Program-made: the position numbers and the translations under genes
In this document: positions 26,199-34,738 of the stretch, piece by piece
Position numbering within the stretch: the first letter of the stretch is position 1
How the letters are laid out: every line of letters starts with the position of its first letter
The notes under the pieces: generated by a model
What the model was told of the DNA's origin: nothing
The model's database searches: none
What the model saw: the letters and a program-made list of their open reading frames with translations, nothing else
Assembly: GCF_014197245.1 (NCBI RefSeq)
Contig: NZ_JACIFF010000008.1
Location: 62,001-126,000 of the forward strand
Direction: 5' to 3'
DNA: 64,000 nt
Origin: Neolewinella aquimaris
GTDB taxonomy: Bacteria; Bacteroidota; Bacteroidia; Chitinophagales; Saprospiraceae

Positions 26199-27623
26199 GT
26201 GAAGAAACTGACCAAAACTCCTGATTTGCTCCGGCAGCTGCGGGCCTTCGATATCTTCAAGGACGTGGACGACGCGGCACTGCAGTGGCTGATCGATCGC
26301 TCGGAATACGTGATGTACCCCAAGGACAGCAAGCTGTTCAGTGCCGGCGACAAGATCAACCACATGGACGTGCTGCTGCGGGGGGAGTACGTGATCAGAC
26401 GCGAAAGCAACGGGCGGACCAAAGAACTGGGCCTCTGGAAGGCACCCTACGTGATGGGTGTCCTGCCCTTCAGCCGCATGACCGATATACAGGCCGACGG
26501 CATTTGTCTAGCGGACGTTTACACCCTGAAGCTCCACAAAAACTGCTTCGTGGAGATGGTCAATACCAGCTACGAACTCACCCAGGCGCTCGTTTCGGTG
26601 ATGACCAACCGCGTACGCGACTTCCAGCAGATGCGGCTGATGGACGAAAAGCTGATGGCCCTCGGCAAAATGAGCGCTGGACTGGCCCACGAGCTCAACA
26701 ACCCGGCCTCGGCCATCGTGCGCAGCAGCCAGGAACTGCACAAGCAACTGGTGCAGACCCCCGAAAAATTCAAGCAGGTCATGGCCCTGCGCATTTCCTC
26801 CGACTCGGTCGAAGCGGTCAGTCGGGCACTGTTCGACAAGATGAGCGCCACCGGCGGAAAAACCGAGCTGAGCCTGATGGAGCGCGAGGAACGCGCCGAC
26901 GACCTTACCGACTGGCTGGATGACCGGGGCGTAGGGGAGCTGGACCGGATCGTGGATACCTTGGTAGACTGGGGTTTCGAGGTGGACGACCTGGAAAAAA
27001 TCGCCGACGCCGTACCCGAAGAGGCGCTCGAACCGATCGTCGGGTGGATGGAAACCAACCTGACCACCGAGAGCCTGGTTAGTGAGATTCAGACCGCCAG
27101 CGGCCGCATTGCGGAACTGGTGCGCTCCATCAAGACCTACAGCCATATGGATCAGGAGCCGAGCCTGGACATGGTGGACGTGCACGAGGGCATCCGATCC
27201 ACCGTGACGATGCTGCACCATACCTGTAAGAAGAAAAACGTCAACATCGTACAGGAACTGGACTCCGAGGTACCCAAGATCAAGGCCCTGGCCGGCGAGC
27301 TGAACCAGGTGTGGACCAACCTAATTTCCAATGCGGTCGATGCCCTGCCCGAGCGCGGAGGTCAACTGATCATCCGCAGCTTTCAGGAACGCGACTGCGT
27401 CTGCGTGGAAGTGGAGGACAACGGCCCCGGCATTCCGGAGGAGATCCGAACCCGGGTGTTCGAGCCCTTCTTCACTACCAAGGCGATCGGCGAGGGTACC
27501 GGCATGGGGCTGGACATCGTGCGGCGCGTGATCGAGCACCACAATGGGTCGGTCAACGTGACGAGCGAGCCGGGCAAGACCGTGTTCCGCGTTTGCTTCC
27601 CCACGGGCAAGGTCGCCGCCTGA
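26199..27623 (+). CDS. Cyclic-nucleotide-domain histidine kinase
   Basis: The 474-aa product begins with a GTG and has a cNMP-binding/CRP-like domain (about 15-130), a long helical dimerisation region with GLAHELNNPASAI (phospho-acceptor His164), an unusually long insert (about 185-300) and a HATPase domain (LISNAVDALPERGG, VEDNGPGIPEEI, EGTGMGLDIVRR). It has no membrane segment, so it senses an internal signal. The next gene, 46 bp away, encodes a response regulator fused to a thioredoxin-reductase-like domain; the pair is presumably one signalling unit. Confidence 0.88.
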   Translation: MKKLTKTPDLLRQLRAFDIFKDVDDAALQWLIDRSEYVMYPKDSKLFSAGDKINHMDVLLRGEYVIRRESNGRTKELGLWKAPYVMGVLPFSRMTDIQADGICLADVYTLKLHKNCFVEMVNTSYELTQALVSVMTNRVRDFQQMRLMDEKLMALGKMSAGLAHELNNPASAIVRSSQELHKQLVQTPEKFKQVMALRISSDSVEAVSRALFDKMSATGGKTELSLMEREERADDLTDWLDDRGVGELDRIVDTLVDWGFEVDDLEKIADAVPEEALEPIVGWMETNLTTESLVSEIQTASGRIAELVRSIKTYSHMDQEPSLDMVDVHEGIRSTVTMLHHTCKKKNVNIVQELDSEVPKIKALAGELNQVWTNLISNAVDALPERGGQLIIRSFQERDCVCVEVEDNGPGIPEEIRTRVFEPFFTTKAIGEGTGMGLDIVRRVIEHHNGSVNVTSEPGKTVFRVCFPTGKVAA

Positions 27624-27669
27624 CCCCGATCTTTACGCAGCAGTTTGAACATTTACTATCCGCAATATC

Positions 27670-29343
27670 ATGGCCAGAGACCGCAAACCCATTATTCTTT
27701 CGGTCGACGACGACCAGCAGGTGCTCCGCTCCCTGAAGCGCGACCTGCGCAACCGCTATAAAGAGGACTACCGCATCATCAGCACCATCAGCGCGGAGGA
27801 AGCACTGGAAGCCGTGACCGACCTGAAGAAAAAGGGGGAGGTGATCGCGCTCTACCTGTCCGACCAGCGAATGCCCGAGATGCTCGGTGTCGAGTTTTTG
27901 GAGAAGGCCCGGCCGATCTATCCCAACGCCAAGCGCGTGCTGCTCACCGCCTACAGCGATACGGAGGCTGCCATTAAGGCCATCAACGACGTCCAACTCG
28001 ACTACTACCTGCTTAAACCCTGGGACCCGCCGGAGGAGAAATTGTTCCCCGTGCTGGACGAACTGCTGGAAGACTGGAAACTGGGCTACCGGCCGGCCTT
28101 TCGGGGCATTCGGGTGGTGGGCTACCAGTATTCGCCGAAGTCGCACAACATTAAGGACTGGCTGGCCGCCAACCTGATGCCCTACCAGTGGATCGACGCC
28201 CGCAGCAAGAAGGGGGAGGACCTGATCGAACTTCACGATTGCCAGGTGAAGGAGCTCCCCCTGGTGATCCTCGAAGACGGCGCCGTGCTGAGTGATCCTA
28301 AACTGGACGACCTGGCCGAAAAACTGGGCATGAGCGCTACGGTGAGCCAGGACCTGTACGACGTGGTCATCATCGGCTCCGGTCCGTCCGGTATGGCGGC
28401 GGCCGTGTACGGCGGTTCGGAGGGACTGCGCACGCTGGTCATCGAGAAGCGGGCACCGGGCGGACAGGCAGGTACCAGCAGCCGCATCGAGAATTACCTG
28501 GGCTTTCCGAGTGGACTCTCCGGCTCCGAACTGACGCGGCGGGCCATGGCCCAGACCCTGCGGTTCGGAGTGGAAGTGGTGAGCCCGCGGGAAGTGACCG
28601 ACATCGAGATCCAGGGCAACTACAAGATTCTTACCCTCGACGACGACACCAAGGTGAGGACCAAATCCGTGATCCTGACCACCGGGGTGCAGTACCGCAT
28701 GCTGGAGGCGGAGGGGGCCGACCAGTTCAGCGGGGCGGGGGTGTACTACGGGGCGGCCATTACCGAGGCCAAGTCGTGCGAAAACCGCAACGTCTTCGTG
28801 ATTGGGGGCGGCAACAGCGCCGGGCAGGGGGCCGTCTACCTTTCCAAATTCGCGACCCACGTCACCATTCTCGTGCGCAGGCCCGACCTCACCTCCAGTA
28901 TGTCGAGCTACCTGATCGACCAGATCGATGCCATCGACAACATCACCGTACAGGGGTACCGCGAGGTGGTGAAGGTCTGCGGCGAGGACGACCACGTTCA
29001 GCGGCTCGTGCTTAAAAACCTGGAGGACGACAGCACCTTCGAAGTCGACGCCGATGCCCTGTTCATCTTCATCGGTTCACGGCCGCGCACCGAATGGCTG
29101 CAGAGCGGGCAGATCATGACCGACAAGAAGGGCTTCGTGATCACCGGCCGGGACCTGCTCGCCTCCCCCGAGCGCAGCAAGAGCTGGCCATTAGAACGCA
29201 ATCCTTTCCTGCTGGAGACCTGTCAGCCGGGCATCTTCGCCGCCGGCGATGTACGGAGCGGGGCGATGAACCGGGTGGCCTCGGCCGTGGGTGAGGGGGC
29301 GATGGCGATCAAGTTCGTGCATGAGTATTTGGCGGAGCATTAG
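27670..29343 (+). CDS. Response regulator fused to thioredoxin- and thioredoxin-reductase-like domains
   Basis: The 557-aa product has a receiver (about 7-130; Asp65 in YLSDQRMP, Lys in LLKPW), a thioredoxin/glutaredoxin-like fold (about 145-225; QYSPKSHN where a CxxC would be, and a LPLVILEDG cis-Pro-like turn) and a two-dinucleotide-domain flavoprotein like TrxR (about 230-555; VVIIGSGPSGMAAAV, FVIGGGNSAGQGA, and a final IFAAGDVRSGAMNRVASAVGEGAMA). The TrxR redox CxxC is absent: the segment reads GVYYGAAITEAKSC. Fused RR-TrxR proteins are known in databases but poorly characterised. It follows the cNMP-kinase gene by 46 bp. Confidence 0.9.
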   Translation: MARDRKPIILSVDDDQQVLRSLKRDLRNRYKEDYRIISTISAEEALEAVTDLKKKGEVIALYLSDQRMPEMLGVEFLEKARPIYPNAKRVLLTAYSDTEAAIKAINDVQLDYYLLKPWDPPEEKLFPVLDELLEDWKLGYRPAFRGIRVVGYQYSPKSHNIKDWLAANLMPYQWIDARSKKGEDLIELHDCQVKELPLVILEDGAVLSDPKLDDLAEKLGMSATVSQDLYDVVIIGSGPSGMAAAVYGGSEGLRTLVIEKRAPGGQAGTSSRIENYLGFPSGLSGSELTRRAMAQTLRFGVEVVSPREVTDIEIQGNYKILTLDDDTKVRTKSVILTTGVQYRMLEAEGADQFSGAGVYYGAAITEAKSCENRNVFVIGGGNSAGQGAVYLSKFATHVTILVRRPDLTSSMSSYLIDQIDAIDNITVQGYREVVKVCGEDDHVQRLVLKNLEDDSTFEVDADALFIFIGSRPRTEWLQSGQIMTDKKGFVITGRDLLASPERSKSWPLERNPFLLETCQPGIFAAGDVRSGAMNRVASAVGEGAMAIKFVHEYLAEH

Positions 29344-29347
29344 GGGG

Positions 29348-29596
29348 TTATTTGCTCATTGCTTCATAGATGGCGTAGAGGGCCAGGAGTACCTTTAGGA
29401 GGAGAGAGGTGAATTCCAGCCAGGGTTTTTTCTTGGCGAGTTTGTCGGTTTTTTCGTTGGGGGTGAGGGGATAGGTGACGATGACCACGATGATGTCGCG
29501 CAGTCGGTCGCGCTCTTCGTCTTTCGGGAGGGCGACTTTTTGGTCGGGTTGATCGGTTTTGGTACCGGACGGGTTTTTGGTATTATGGGTAGGCAT
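29348..29596 (-). CDS. Hypothetical small membrane protein
   Basis: The 82-aa product has a Lys/Asp/Thr-rich N-terminal half and a single C-terminal helix (LEFTSLLLKVLLALYAIYEAM). It ends 5 bp from the convergent redox-regulator gene and is divergent from the OsmC fusion gene. I do not recognise it. Confidence 0.5.
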   Translation of the reverse strand: MPTHNTKNPSGTKTDQPDQKVALPKDEERDRLRDIIVVIVTYPLTPNEKTDKLAKKKPWLEFTSLLLKVLLALYAIYEAMSK

Positions 29597-29692
29597 GCTT
29601 TGAGTTTGAGGCGTGAAATTCCCGTAAGCGGCGCTACAAATTTAACCCACGGGAGCCACTTTTACAAACAAATTGTTTTAAATACAACCGGT

Positions 29693-30913
29693 TTGAACGC
29701 AGAAAAAGTTTCCTTTTCAAACAATTCCGGCCACTTACTTTCGGGTAGGTTGGAGCTGCCGGTCAACCGCCATCCCCACGCTTTTGCGCTGTTTGCCCAC
29801 TGCTTTACGTGCGGCAATACGCTGACGGCTATCCACAACATCAGCCGCGAACTGAACCTACAGGGAATTGCCGTGCTGCGTCTCGACTTTACCGGCATCG
29901 GGGAAAGCGAGGGGGATTTCGTGGACACCAATTTCACCACCAATGTGTCCGATCTGCTGGCGGCGGCCGAGTGGCTCGGCGAGCACCATCGGGCACCGGC
30001 ATTGCTAGTCGGCCATAGCCTGGGCGGCGCGGCGGTGTTGTGCGCGGCTACGGAGATCGAATCGGTGCGGGCGGTGGTCACCATCGGTGCGCCATTCGCG
30101 CCGGACCACGTTTCCCGCCACTTTGCCGAGCAACTTGAAGAAATTGAAAGTAAGGGAGAGGCGACGGTCGACATCGGCGGGCGCCCCTTCCGGATCGCCA
30201 AGCAGTTTATCGATGACCTGGAACACCAGGGCGTAGAAAAGAACATTGCCGACCTCGGTGCCGCCCTGCTGATCATGCATTCGCCGCAGGACCGGACCGT
30301 CAACATCGACGAGGCCGCTAAGCTGTACACCGCCGCCCGTCACCCCAAGAGCTTCGTGAGCCTGGACGGCGCGGACCACCTGCTGAGTGATTCGGCCGAC
30401 AGCCACTATGCCGGCCGGGTCATCGCGGGCTGGTCCGGCCGCTACCTTCCCGTGCCGGAGCGCCCCGCCCTGGAGAGCGATCATAAGGTGGCCGCCCGCC
30501 TGGGCCAGGAAGGATTTACGACCGAGATCATGATCGGACCCCACCACCTTACTGCCGACGAGCCGGTATCGGTGGGCGGTAACGACTTCGGTCCCGGTCC
30601 CTACGAGCTGGTCAGTGCCGGACTGGGCGCCTGTACCGCCATGACCATCCAGATGTACGCCCGTCGGAAGAAGTGGGTCATCGAGGAGGTACAGGTGCAC
30701 CTGAACCACAAGAAGGACTACGCCACCGATATGGAGGCTTCCAGCGAGCGCCCCACCAAGATCGACCGTTTCGAGCGGGTCATCATCCTGAAGGGCGATC
30801 TGACGGACGCGCAGAAAAAGCGGTTGCTCGAAGTCGCCGACCGCTGTCCCGTGCACCGTACGCTACACGAGACGGTGGAAGTAACGACGGTGCTGCAGGA
30901 GACGCCAGACTAA
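29693..30913 (+). CDS. Alpha/beta-hydrolase-OsmC fusion protein
   Basis: The 406-aa product joins an alpha/beta hydrolase (FALFAHCFTCGNTLTAIHNI, oxyanion/nucleophile GHSLGGAAVL, HSPQDRTV, GADHLLSD) to a C-terminal OsmC domain with its two thiol positions (GACTAMTIQM and CPVHRTL). OsmC proteins reduce organic peroxides. This fusion is widespread in Gram-negative bacteria. Family members begin near AEKVSF, so I use the TTG at 29693 (TTG AAC GCA GAA). The open frame to the ATG at 29540 would overlap the divergent small gene. A promoter must lie in the 96-bp divergent gap. Confidence 0.85.
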   Translation: MNAEKVSFSNNSGHLLSGRLELPVNRHPHAFALFAHCFTCGNTLTAIHNISRELNLQGIAVLRLDFTGIGESEGDFVDTNFTTNVSDLLAAAEWLGEHHRAPALLVGHSLGGAAVLCAATEIESVRAVVTIGAPFAPDHVSRHFAEQLEEIESKGEATVDIGGRPFRIAKQFIDDLEHQGVEKNIADLGAALLIMHSPQDRTVNIDEAAKLYTAARHPKSFVSLDGADHLLSDSADSHYAGRVIAGWSGRYLPVPERPALESDHKVAARLGQEGFTTEIMIGPHHLTADEPVSVGGNDFGPGPYELVSAGLGACTAMTIQMYARRKKWVIEEVQVHLNHKKDYATDMEASSERPTKIDRFERVIILKGDLTDAQKKRLLEVADRCPVHRTLHETVEVTTVLQETPD

Positions 30914-30916
30914 TGC

Positions 30917-32659
30917 TTATTTGACGGCTTCCAGGTAGCCCGCTACGTAGGTGAAGGGGGCGTTCCAGTTCAGGCAGATCTCGTTGCTGGCGTAGCTGGG
31001 GGTCTGGTCGGCCCAGCTCTGCATGGGTACAGCATTGGGCTTGTAGCGGGTTTCGGCGCTGTCCTGCTGCCGCTCGTTCGGGCCGCCGGAGAGGAGTCCG
31101 GGTACCGGGGCATCGATGCCGTCGGCCGCACTGGCACGGTGGTGGATGAACTGCGGCGACCGGGAGCCGAAGCCCGTCAGGTAGCATACCGCGTTGGGAT
31201 TGTGGCCGAGGACGTAGTTCATGCAGTCGCGCATCGCGGCTACGTATTCCTTTTTTCGGTTCTGCCGGTGGGCGGCGGCGAGGAACATGGCGGCGTTCAT
31301 CACGTCGGAGTTGCTGCCCCAGCCGAAGCCGGTGATGGGCTGATGGTAGGCGTTGCTGTCGATGCTGCTTACGATGCTGTCGGCGAGGGTAACCACTAGT
31401 TCCCGCAGGCGACCGCTCATTTCCTGGGGCACCCGGTCGGGATGACGGAGCAGGGTGAAGGCGGCGAGGTTGCCCATATAGGAGTTCCAGCCGATGCCGG
31501 GGCCGAAACGGACGCGGGGCGGATTTTCCTGCAGGTCATTGTAGAATTCCTGCTCGCCGGTGGTGGCAAACAGTTCGGCGGCGGCCCAGGCGCGCTCGTC
31601 GTCGGCGTTGCCGTCGCCGTATTCGCCGGTGCTTACGTTAGTGGGATTTTTAAAGAAGGCCGCGGGATTGGCCTGTGCCCAGTTCCAGGCGTGGCGGGCG
31701 GCGGCCAGCAGGCGATCGGCGTAGTTGGCATCGTACTCCCGGTAGACGCGGGAGGCCTGGGCGGCGGCGGCGGCAAAGTCAAGGGTGGCGGTCGTGCTTT
31801 TGCCGACGATGAAGCGTTGTTTGGTGGCTCCCCGCGGCATGACCATACCGGCAAACTTAAGGGTGGTGAGTTTGTGGAACAGGCCGCCGTCGTCGTCCTG
31901 CATGGTGAGCAGCCAGTCGAGTTCGTACTTAATCTCGTCGAGGTAGTCGCTCTTTCCGTTGCCGCTTTCGGGGATGTTGAGGGTGCCGTCCGGGGCGGGG
32001 TCGCCGATGTCTTCGTAGAGGGCGAGCAGTTGTCCGACGGGGAAGGCCCCGTTGACGACGTACTTATTGAAGTCCCCGGCATCGTACCAGCCACCGGGGC
32101 TGCTCGTTTTTCCGGATTCCCGGCCGCTGGAGGGGTGAAACTGTACCGACGTATCGGGGTGGCCGGCCTCGCGGGCGTACTCCCCGGCGTGGGATTCGGG
32201 GAGGGCCTGGCCGGCGCGCTGGTAGTAGAGTCCGCGCACCGAGCCGATGAAGGCCTCCCGAAGGACGTCTTCCGCTACCCGAAATGGAAAGGAATAGCCT
32301 ACTTCGGGGATGAAGATACGGTACTCCCCTACCGGCAGCGGATCGATTTCGGCGGATTGGGCCATCACGCCGGCCAGTTGCCGCCAGTCGAGGGTGTCAC
32401 TCAGCTGCCCTTCCCGGTAAGTGGTGTCGCCGGATAGGTCGGTGACGTAGAATAGTGATGCCGGCTTCGTGTATAGGGGGTTACCGACCGCGCTGGTATC
32501 GGCGTAGGTGAAGCGGATCGGCTGATCGGGGTAGTAACCGACCTGGTTGAGTTGGATCTGTACCGTCGCCCGGTCGGCGTAGGTGGGCGGTCCTTCCGGG
32601 GCGGAATCGCCGCAGCGCAGGATAAACAGGACGGGGAGAAGGAAGAGGAGGTGCCGCAT
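30917..32659 (-). CDS. Glycoside hydrolase family 9 lipoprotein (endoglucanase-type)
   Basis: The 580-aa product has a lipoprotein signal (FILRCGD), an N-terminal Ig-like CelD domain (about 30-135: VQIQLNQVGYYPDQPIRFTY) and a GH9 catalytic (alpha/alpha)6 barrel. The catalytic base pair is in GGWYDAGDFNKYV, the HHR motif is in QFIHHRAS, and the general acid lies in ASNEICLNWNAPFTYV. It should cut beta-1,4-glucans or related chains at the cell surface. A shared 63-bp gap with the divergent sulfatase suggests joint regulation. Confidence 0.93.
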   Translation of the reverse strand: MRHLLFLLPVLFILRCGDSAPEGPPTYADRATVQIQLNQVGYYPDQPIRFTYADTSAVGNPLYTKPASLFYVTDLSGDTTYREGQLSDTLDWRQLAGVMAQSAEIDPLPVGEYRIFIPEVGYSFPFRVAEDVLREAFIGSVRGLYYQRAGQALPESHAGEYAREAGHPDTSVQFHPSSGRESGKTSSPGGWYDAGDFNKYVVNGAFPVGQLLALYEDIGDPAPDGTLNIPESGNGKSDYLDEIKYELDWLLTMQDDDGGLFHKLTTLKFAGMVMPRGATKQRFIVGKSTTATLDFAAAAAQASRVYREYDANYADRLLAAARHAWNWAQANPAAFFKNPTNVSTGEYGDGNADDERAWAAAELFATTGEQEFYNDLQENPPRVRFGPGIGWNSYMGNLAAFTLLRHPDRVPQEMSGRLRELVVTLADSIVSSIDSNAYHQPITGFGWGSNSDVMNAAMFLAAAHRQNRKKEYVAAMRDCMNYVLGHNPNAVCYLTGFGSRSPQFIHHRASAADGIDAPVPGLLSGGPNERQQDSAETRYKPNAVPMQSWADQTPSYASNEICLNWNAPFTYVAGYLEAVK

Positions 32660-32722
32660 GGAAGATTGTCGGTGAGGTGGGCGGAAAAGATACGGTTCCG
32701 GGAAGGTCCGTATATTTTGGCA

Positions 32723-34117
32723 ATGCTTAATTACCTTCTTCCCCTCTGCATACTGGCCAGCGCCTGCACCAGTACCCAGTCCGTGCCCGCCGCTGCCGGG
32801 TCCGTCGATCCGCCCAACATCGTGCTGATCTTCACCGACGACATGGGCTACGCCGATATGGGGGCCTACGGGGGCACCCACGTGACCACCCCCCACCTGG
32901 ACCAACTGGCAAAAGAGGGCGTACGCTTCACGGATTTTCGCGTGGCGCAGGCGGTGTGTACAGCCAGTCGGGCGGCGCTGATGACGGGCGTTTATCCCGG
33001 TCGGCTGGGACTACGGGGCGCCCTGGACCATACCGCAAAACGCGGACTGGCCCCCGAAGAAGTGACCATTGCCGATATGCTGAAGGGGCAGGGGTACCAG
33101 ACCGCCATGGTGGGCAAGTGGCACCTCGGTCACTTCGAGCCCTACCTGCCCACCAATCAGGGTTTTGACAGCTACCTCGGCATTCCCTACAGCCACGACA
33201 TGTGGGCCAGCCACCCGGAGGCCTGGGCGAAGAAGTACTTTCCTGAACGAGTGCCGCTACTGGAAGGAACTACCCTGAAGGACAGCCTTTCCGAATTTAC
33301 CACCCTCAACCGGATGTACAACGAGGCGGCGGAGCAGGTCATCGCGGAACACGATCCGGCCAATGGGCCGCTCTTCCTCTACCTCGCCCACTCCCTGCCG
33401 CACGTGCCCCTGGCCGAGGATCCGGAGTACCTGGAGGCCACCGGGCAGGGAATGTACGCCGACGTGATGGCCGAAATCGACGCCGGCGTCGGCGAGATTC
33501 GCCGGCAGCTGGAGCAAAAGGGGATGAGCCAGAACACCCTGATCATCTTCACCAGCGACAACGGACCCTGGCTGAGCTACGGAGACCACAGCGGACGGAC
33601 CCCCTTCCGCGAGGGCAAGGCCACCAGCTTCGAGGGGGGCGTGCGGGTGCCGCTGATCACCTACTGGCCGGGCCGCACCGCCGCCGGCACCGTGAACGGG
33701 GCCAACCTGATGTCCATCGACCTGCTCCCCAGCCTGGCGCGGCTCGTAAATGCCCCGCTTCCCGACCGCGAGCTCGATGGCCACGACCGCCTGACCGACT
33801 TCCTCGGACAAACCGAACGCCCCTCCCCCACCCCCTACGCCATCTACTGGCTCGACGACCTGCAAGCCGTCGTAAGTGCCGACGGGCAGTACAAACTGCA
33901 CTTTCCTCACCCCTACTCCACCCTGGGCGACCAGCCCCCCGCGACCGGCGGCATGCCGGCAAAGTACCGGCTCGATTCCATCGGTTTGTCGCTCTTCGAC
34001 CTGCGCGCGGATCCGGGGGAACGTACGGATGTCTCCGCCGCTCATCCTGAGGTGGTTCAACGGTTGACGGATTATGCTGAAGGGGTGGGTGCCGAATCCG
34101 CCCGCTCTTCCGAGTAG
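32723..34117 (+). CDS. Arylsulfatase-type lipoprotein (type I sulfatase)
   Basis: The 464-aa product has a lipoprotein signal (LASAC) and the sulfatase fold: NIVLIFTDDMGYADMGAYGG, the formylglycine site Cys79 in VCTASRAALMTG, GKWHLGH, and a second metal block IFTSDNGPW. A formylglycine-generating enzyme must act on Cys79; none is in this window. It should remove sulfate from a glycan or small molecule in the periplasm. It is divergent from the GH9 gene. Confidence 0.93.
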   Translation: MLNYLLPLCILASACTSTQSVPAAAGSVDPPNIVLIFTDDMGYADMGAYGGTHVTTPHLDQLAKEGVRFTDFRVAQAVCTASRAALMTGVYPGRLGLRGALDHTAKRGLAPEEVTIADMLKGQGYQTAMVGKWHLGHFEPYLPTNQGFDSYLGIPYSHDMWASHPEAWAKKYFPERVPLLEGTTLKDSLSEFTTLNRMYNEAAEQVIAEHDPANGPLFLYLAHSLPHVPLAEDPEYLEATGQGMYADVMAEIDAGVGEIRRQLEQKGMSQNTLIIFTSDNGPWLSYGDHSGRTPFREGKATSFEGGVRVPLITYWPGRTAAGTVNGANLMSIDLLPSLARLVNAPLPDRELDGHDRLTDFLGQTERPSPTPYAIYWLDDLQAVVSADGQYKLHFPHPYSTLGDQPPATGGMPAKYRLDSIGLSLFDLRADPGERTDVSAAHPEVVQRLTDYAEGVGAESARSSE

Positions 34118-34120
34118 ACC

Positions 34121-34140
34121 TTGCACCCGCGGCCCCGCCC
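34121..34140 (+). repeat. Dispersed 20-nt motif, copy 7
   Basis: Forward copy with one mismatch, in the gap between the sulfatase stop and the sigma-factor start. Confidence 0.7.
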
Positions 34141-34192
34141 GTACCACGTCCGGTCTCGTAACTGTATCTTACCTTTAAAGTCCCGCCGCCCA

Positions 34193-34738
34193 ATGCTGAG
34201 CATGAAGGAAAAGGAAATGATCGAAGGTTCCCTGCGGGGAAACGAGCGCTGTCAGCGGGCGCTCTTCGATCGCTATGCCCCCCTGCTCATGGGCGTGTGC
34301 CAGCGCTACTGCCGCACCCAGACCGAGGCCGAGGACGTGCTGCAGGACACCTTCGTGCGGATCTTCAACAAGCTGCCGCAGTACGGATTCCGGGGCTCCT
34401 TTGCCGGCTGGGCCCGCCGCCTGTGCGTGAACGTGGCGCTGAAAATGTACCAACGCAAGCGCTTTACCTTCGAGCAAACCGGACTCGACAACACCCCCGA
34501 TCTGGCCGGAGCACCCACCGCCTACGCCGATCTTGGAGAACAGGAACTGCTGGAACTGATCCGCGCGCTGCCCGACGGCTACCGCATCGTATTCAATATG
34601 TACGCCATCGAGGGCTACAGCCACAAGGAGATCGGGGAGCAACTCGGCATCCAGGAGGCCAGCTCCCGCTCCCAGCTGCTCAAAGCGCGCAAGGTGCTGC
34701 AGCAACAAATCGAACTCCGCCAACGCATCGCTATATGA
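34193..34738 (+). CDS. ECF-type RNA polymerase sigma factor
   Basis: The 181-aa product has region 2 (CQRYCRTQTEAEDVLQDTFVRIFNKL, GSFAGWARRLCVNVALKMYQRK) and region 4 (LPDGYRIVFNMYAIEGYSHKEIGEQLGI, SRSQLLKARKVL). It belongs to the Bacteroidota ECF group that is paired with membrane regulators. The frame opens at 34121 through the dispersed motif; Met at 34193 (MLSMKEKEM) is the plausible start. Its stop overlaps the next gene (ATGA). Confidence 0.9.
   Translation: MLSMKEKEMIEGSLRGNERCQRALFDRYAPLLMGVCQRYCRTQTEAEDVLQDTFVRIFNKLPQYGFRGSFAGWARRLCVNVALKMYQRKRFTFEQTGLDNTPDLAGAPTAYADLGEQELLELIRALPDGYRIVFNMYAIEGYSHKEIGEQLGIQEASSRSQLLKARKVLQQQIELRQRIAI

Noticed and set aside
27553-28995. Minus-strand open frame of 480 codons opposite the redox regulator
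   Set aside because: Fully antisense to a clear gene, His/Gly/Val-rich and without domain resemblance.
34297-34734. Upstream extension of the sigma-partner frame
   Set aside because: It is the out-of-frame shadow of the sigma-factor gene; the ATG at 34735 gives the coupled start.
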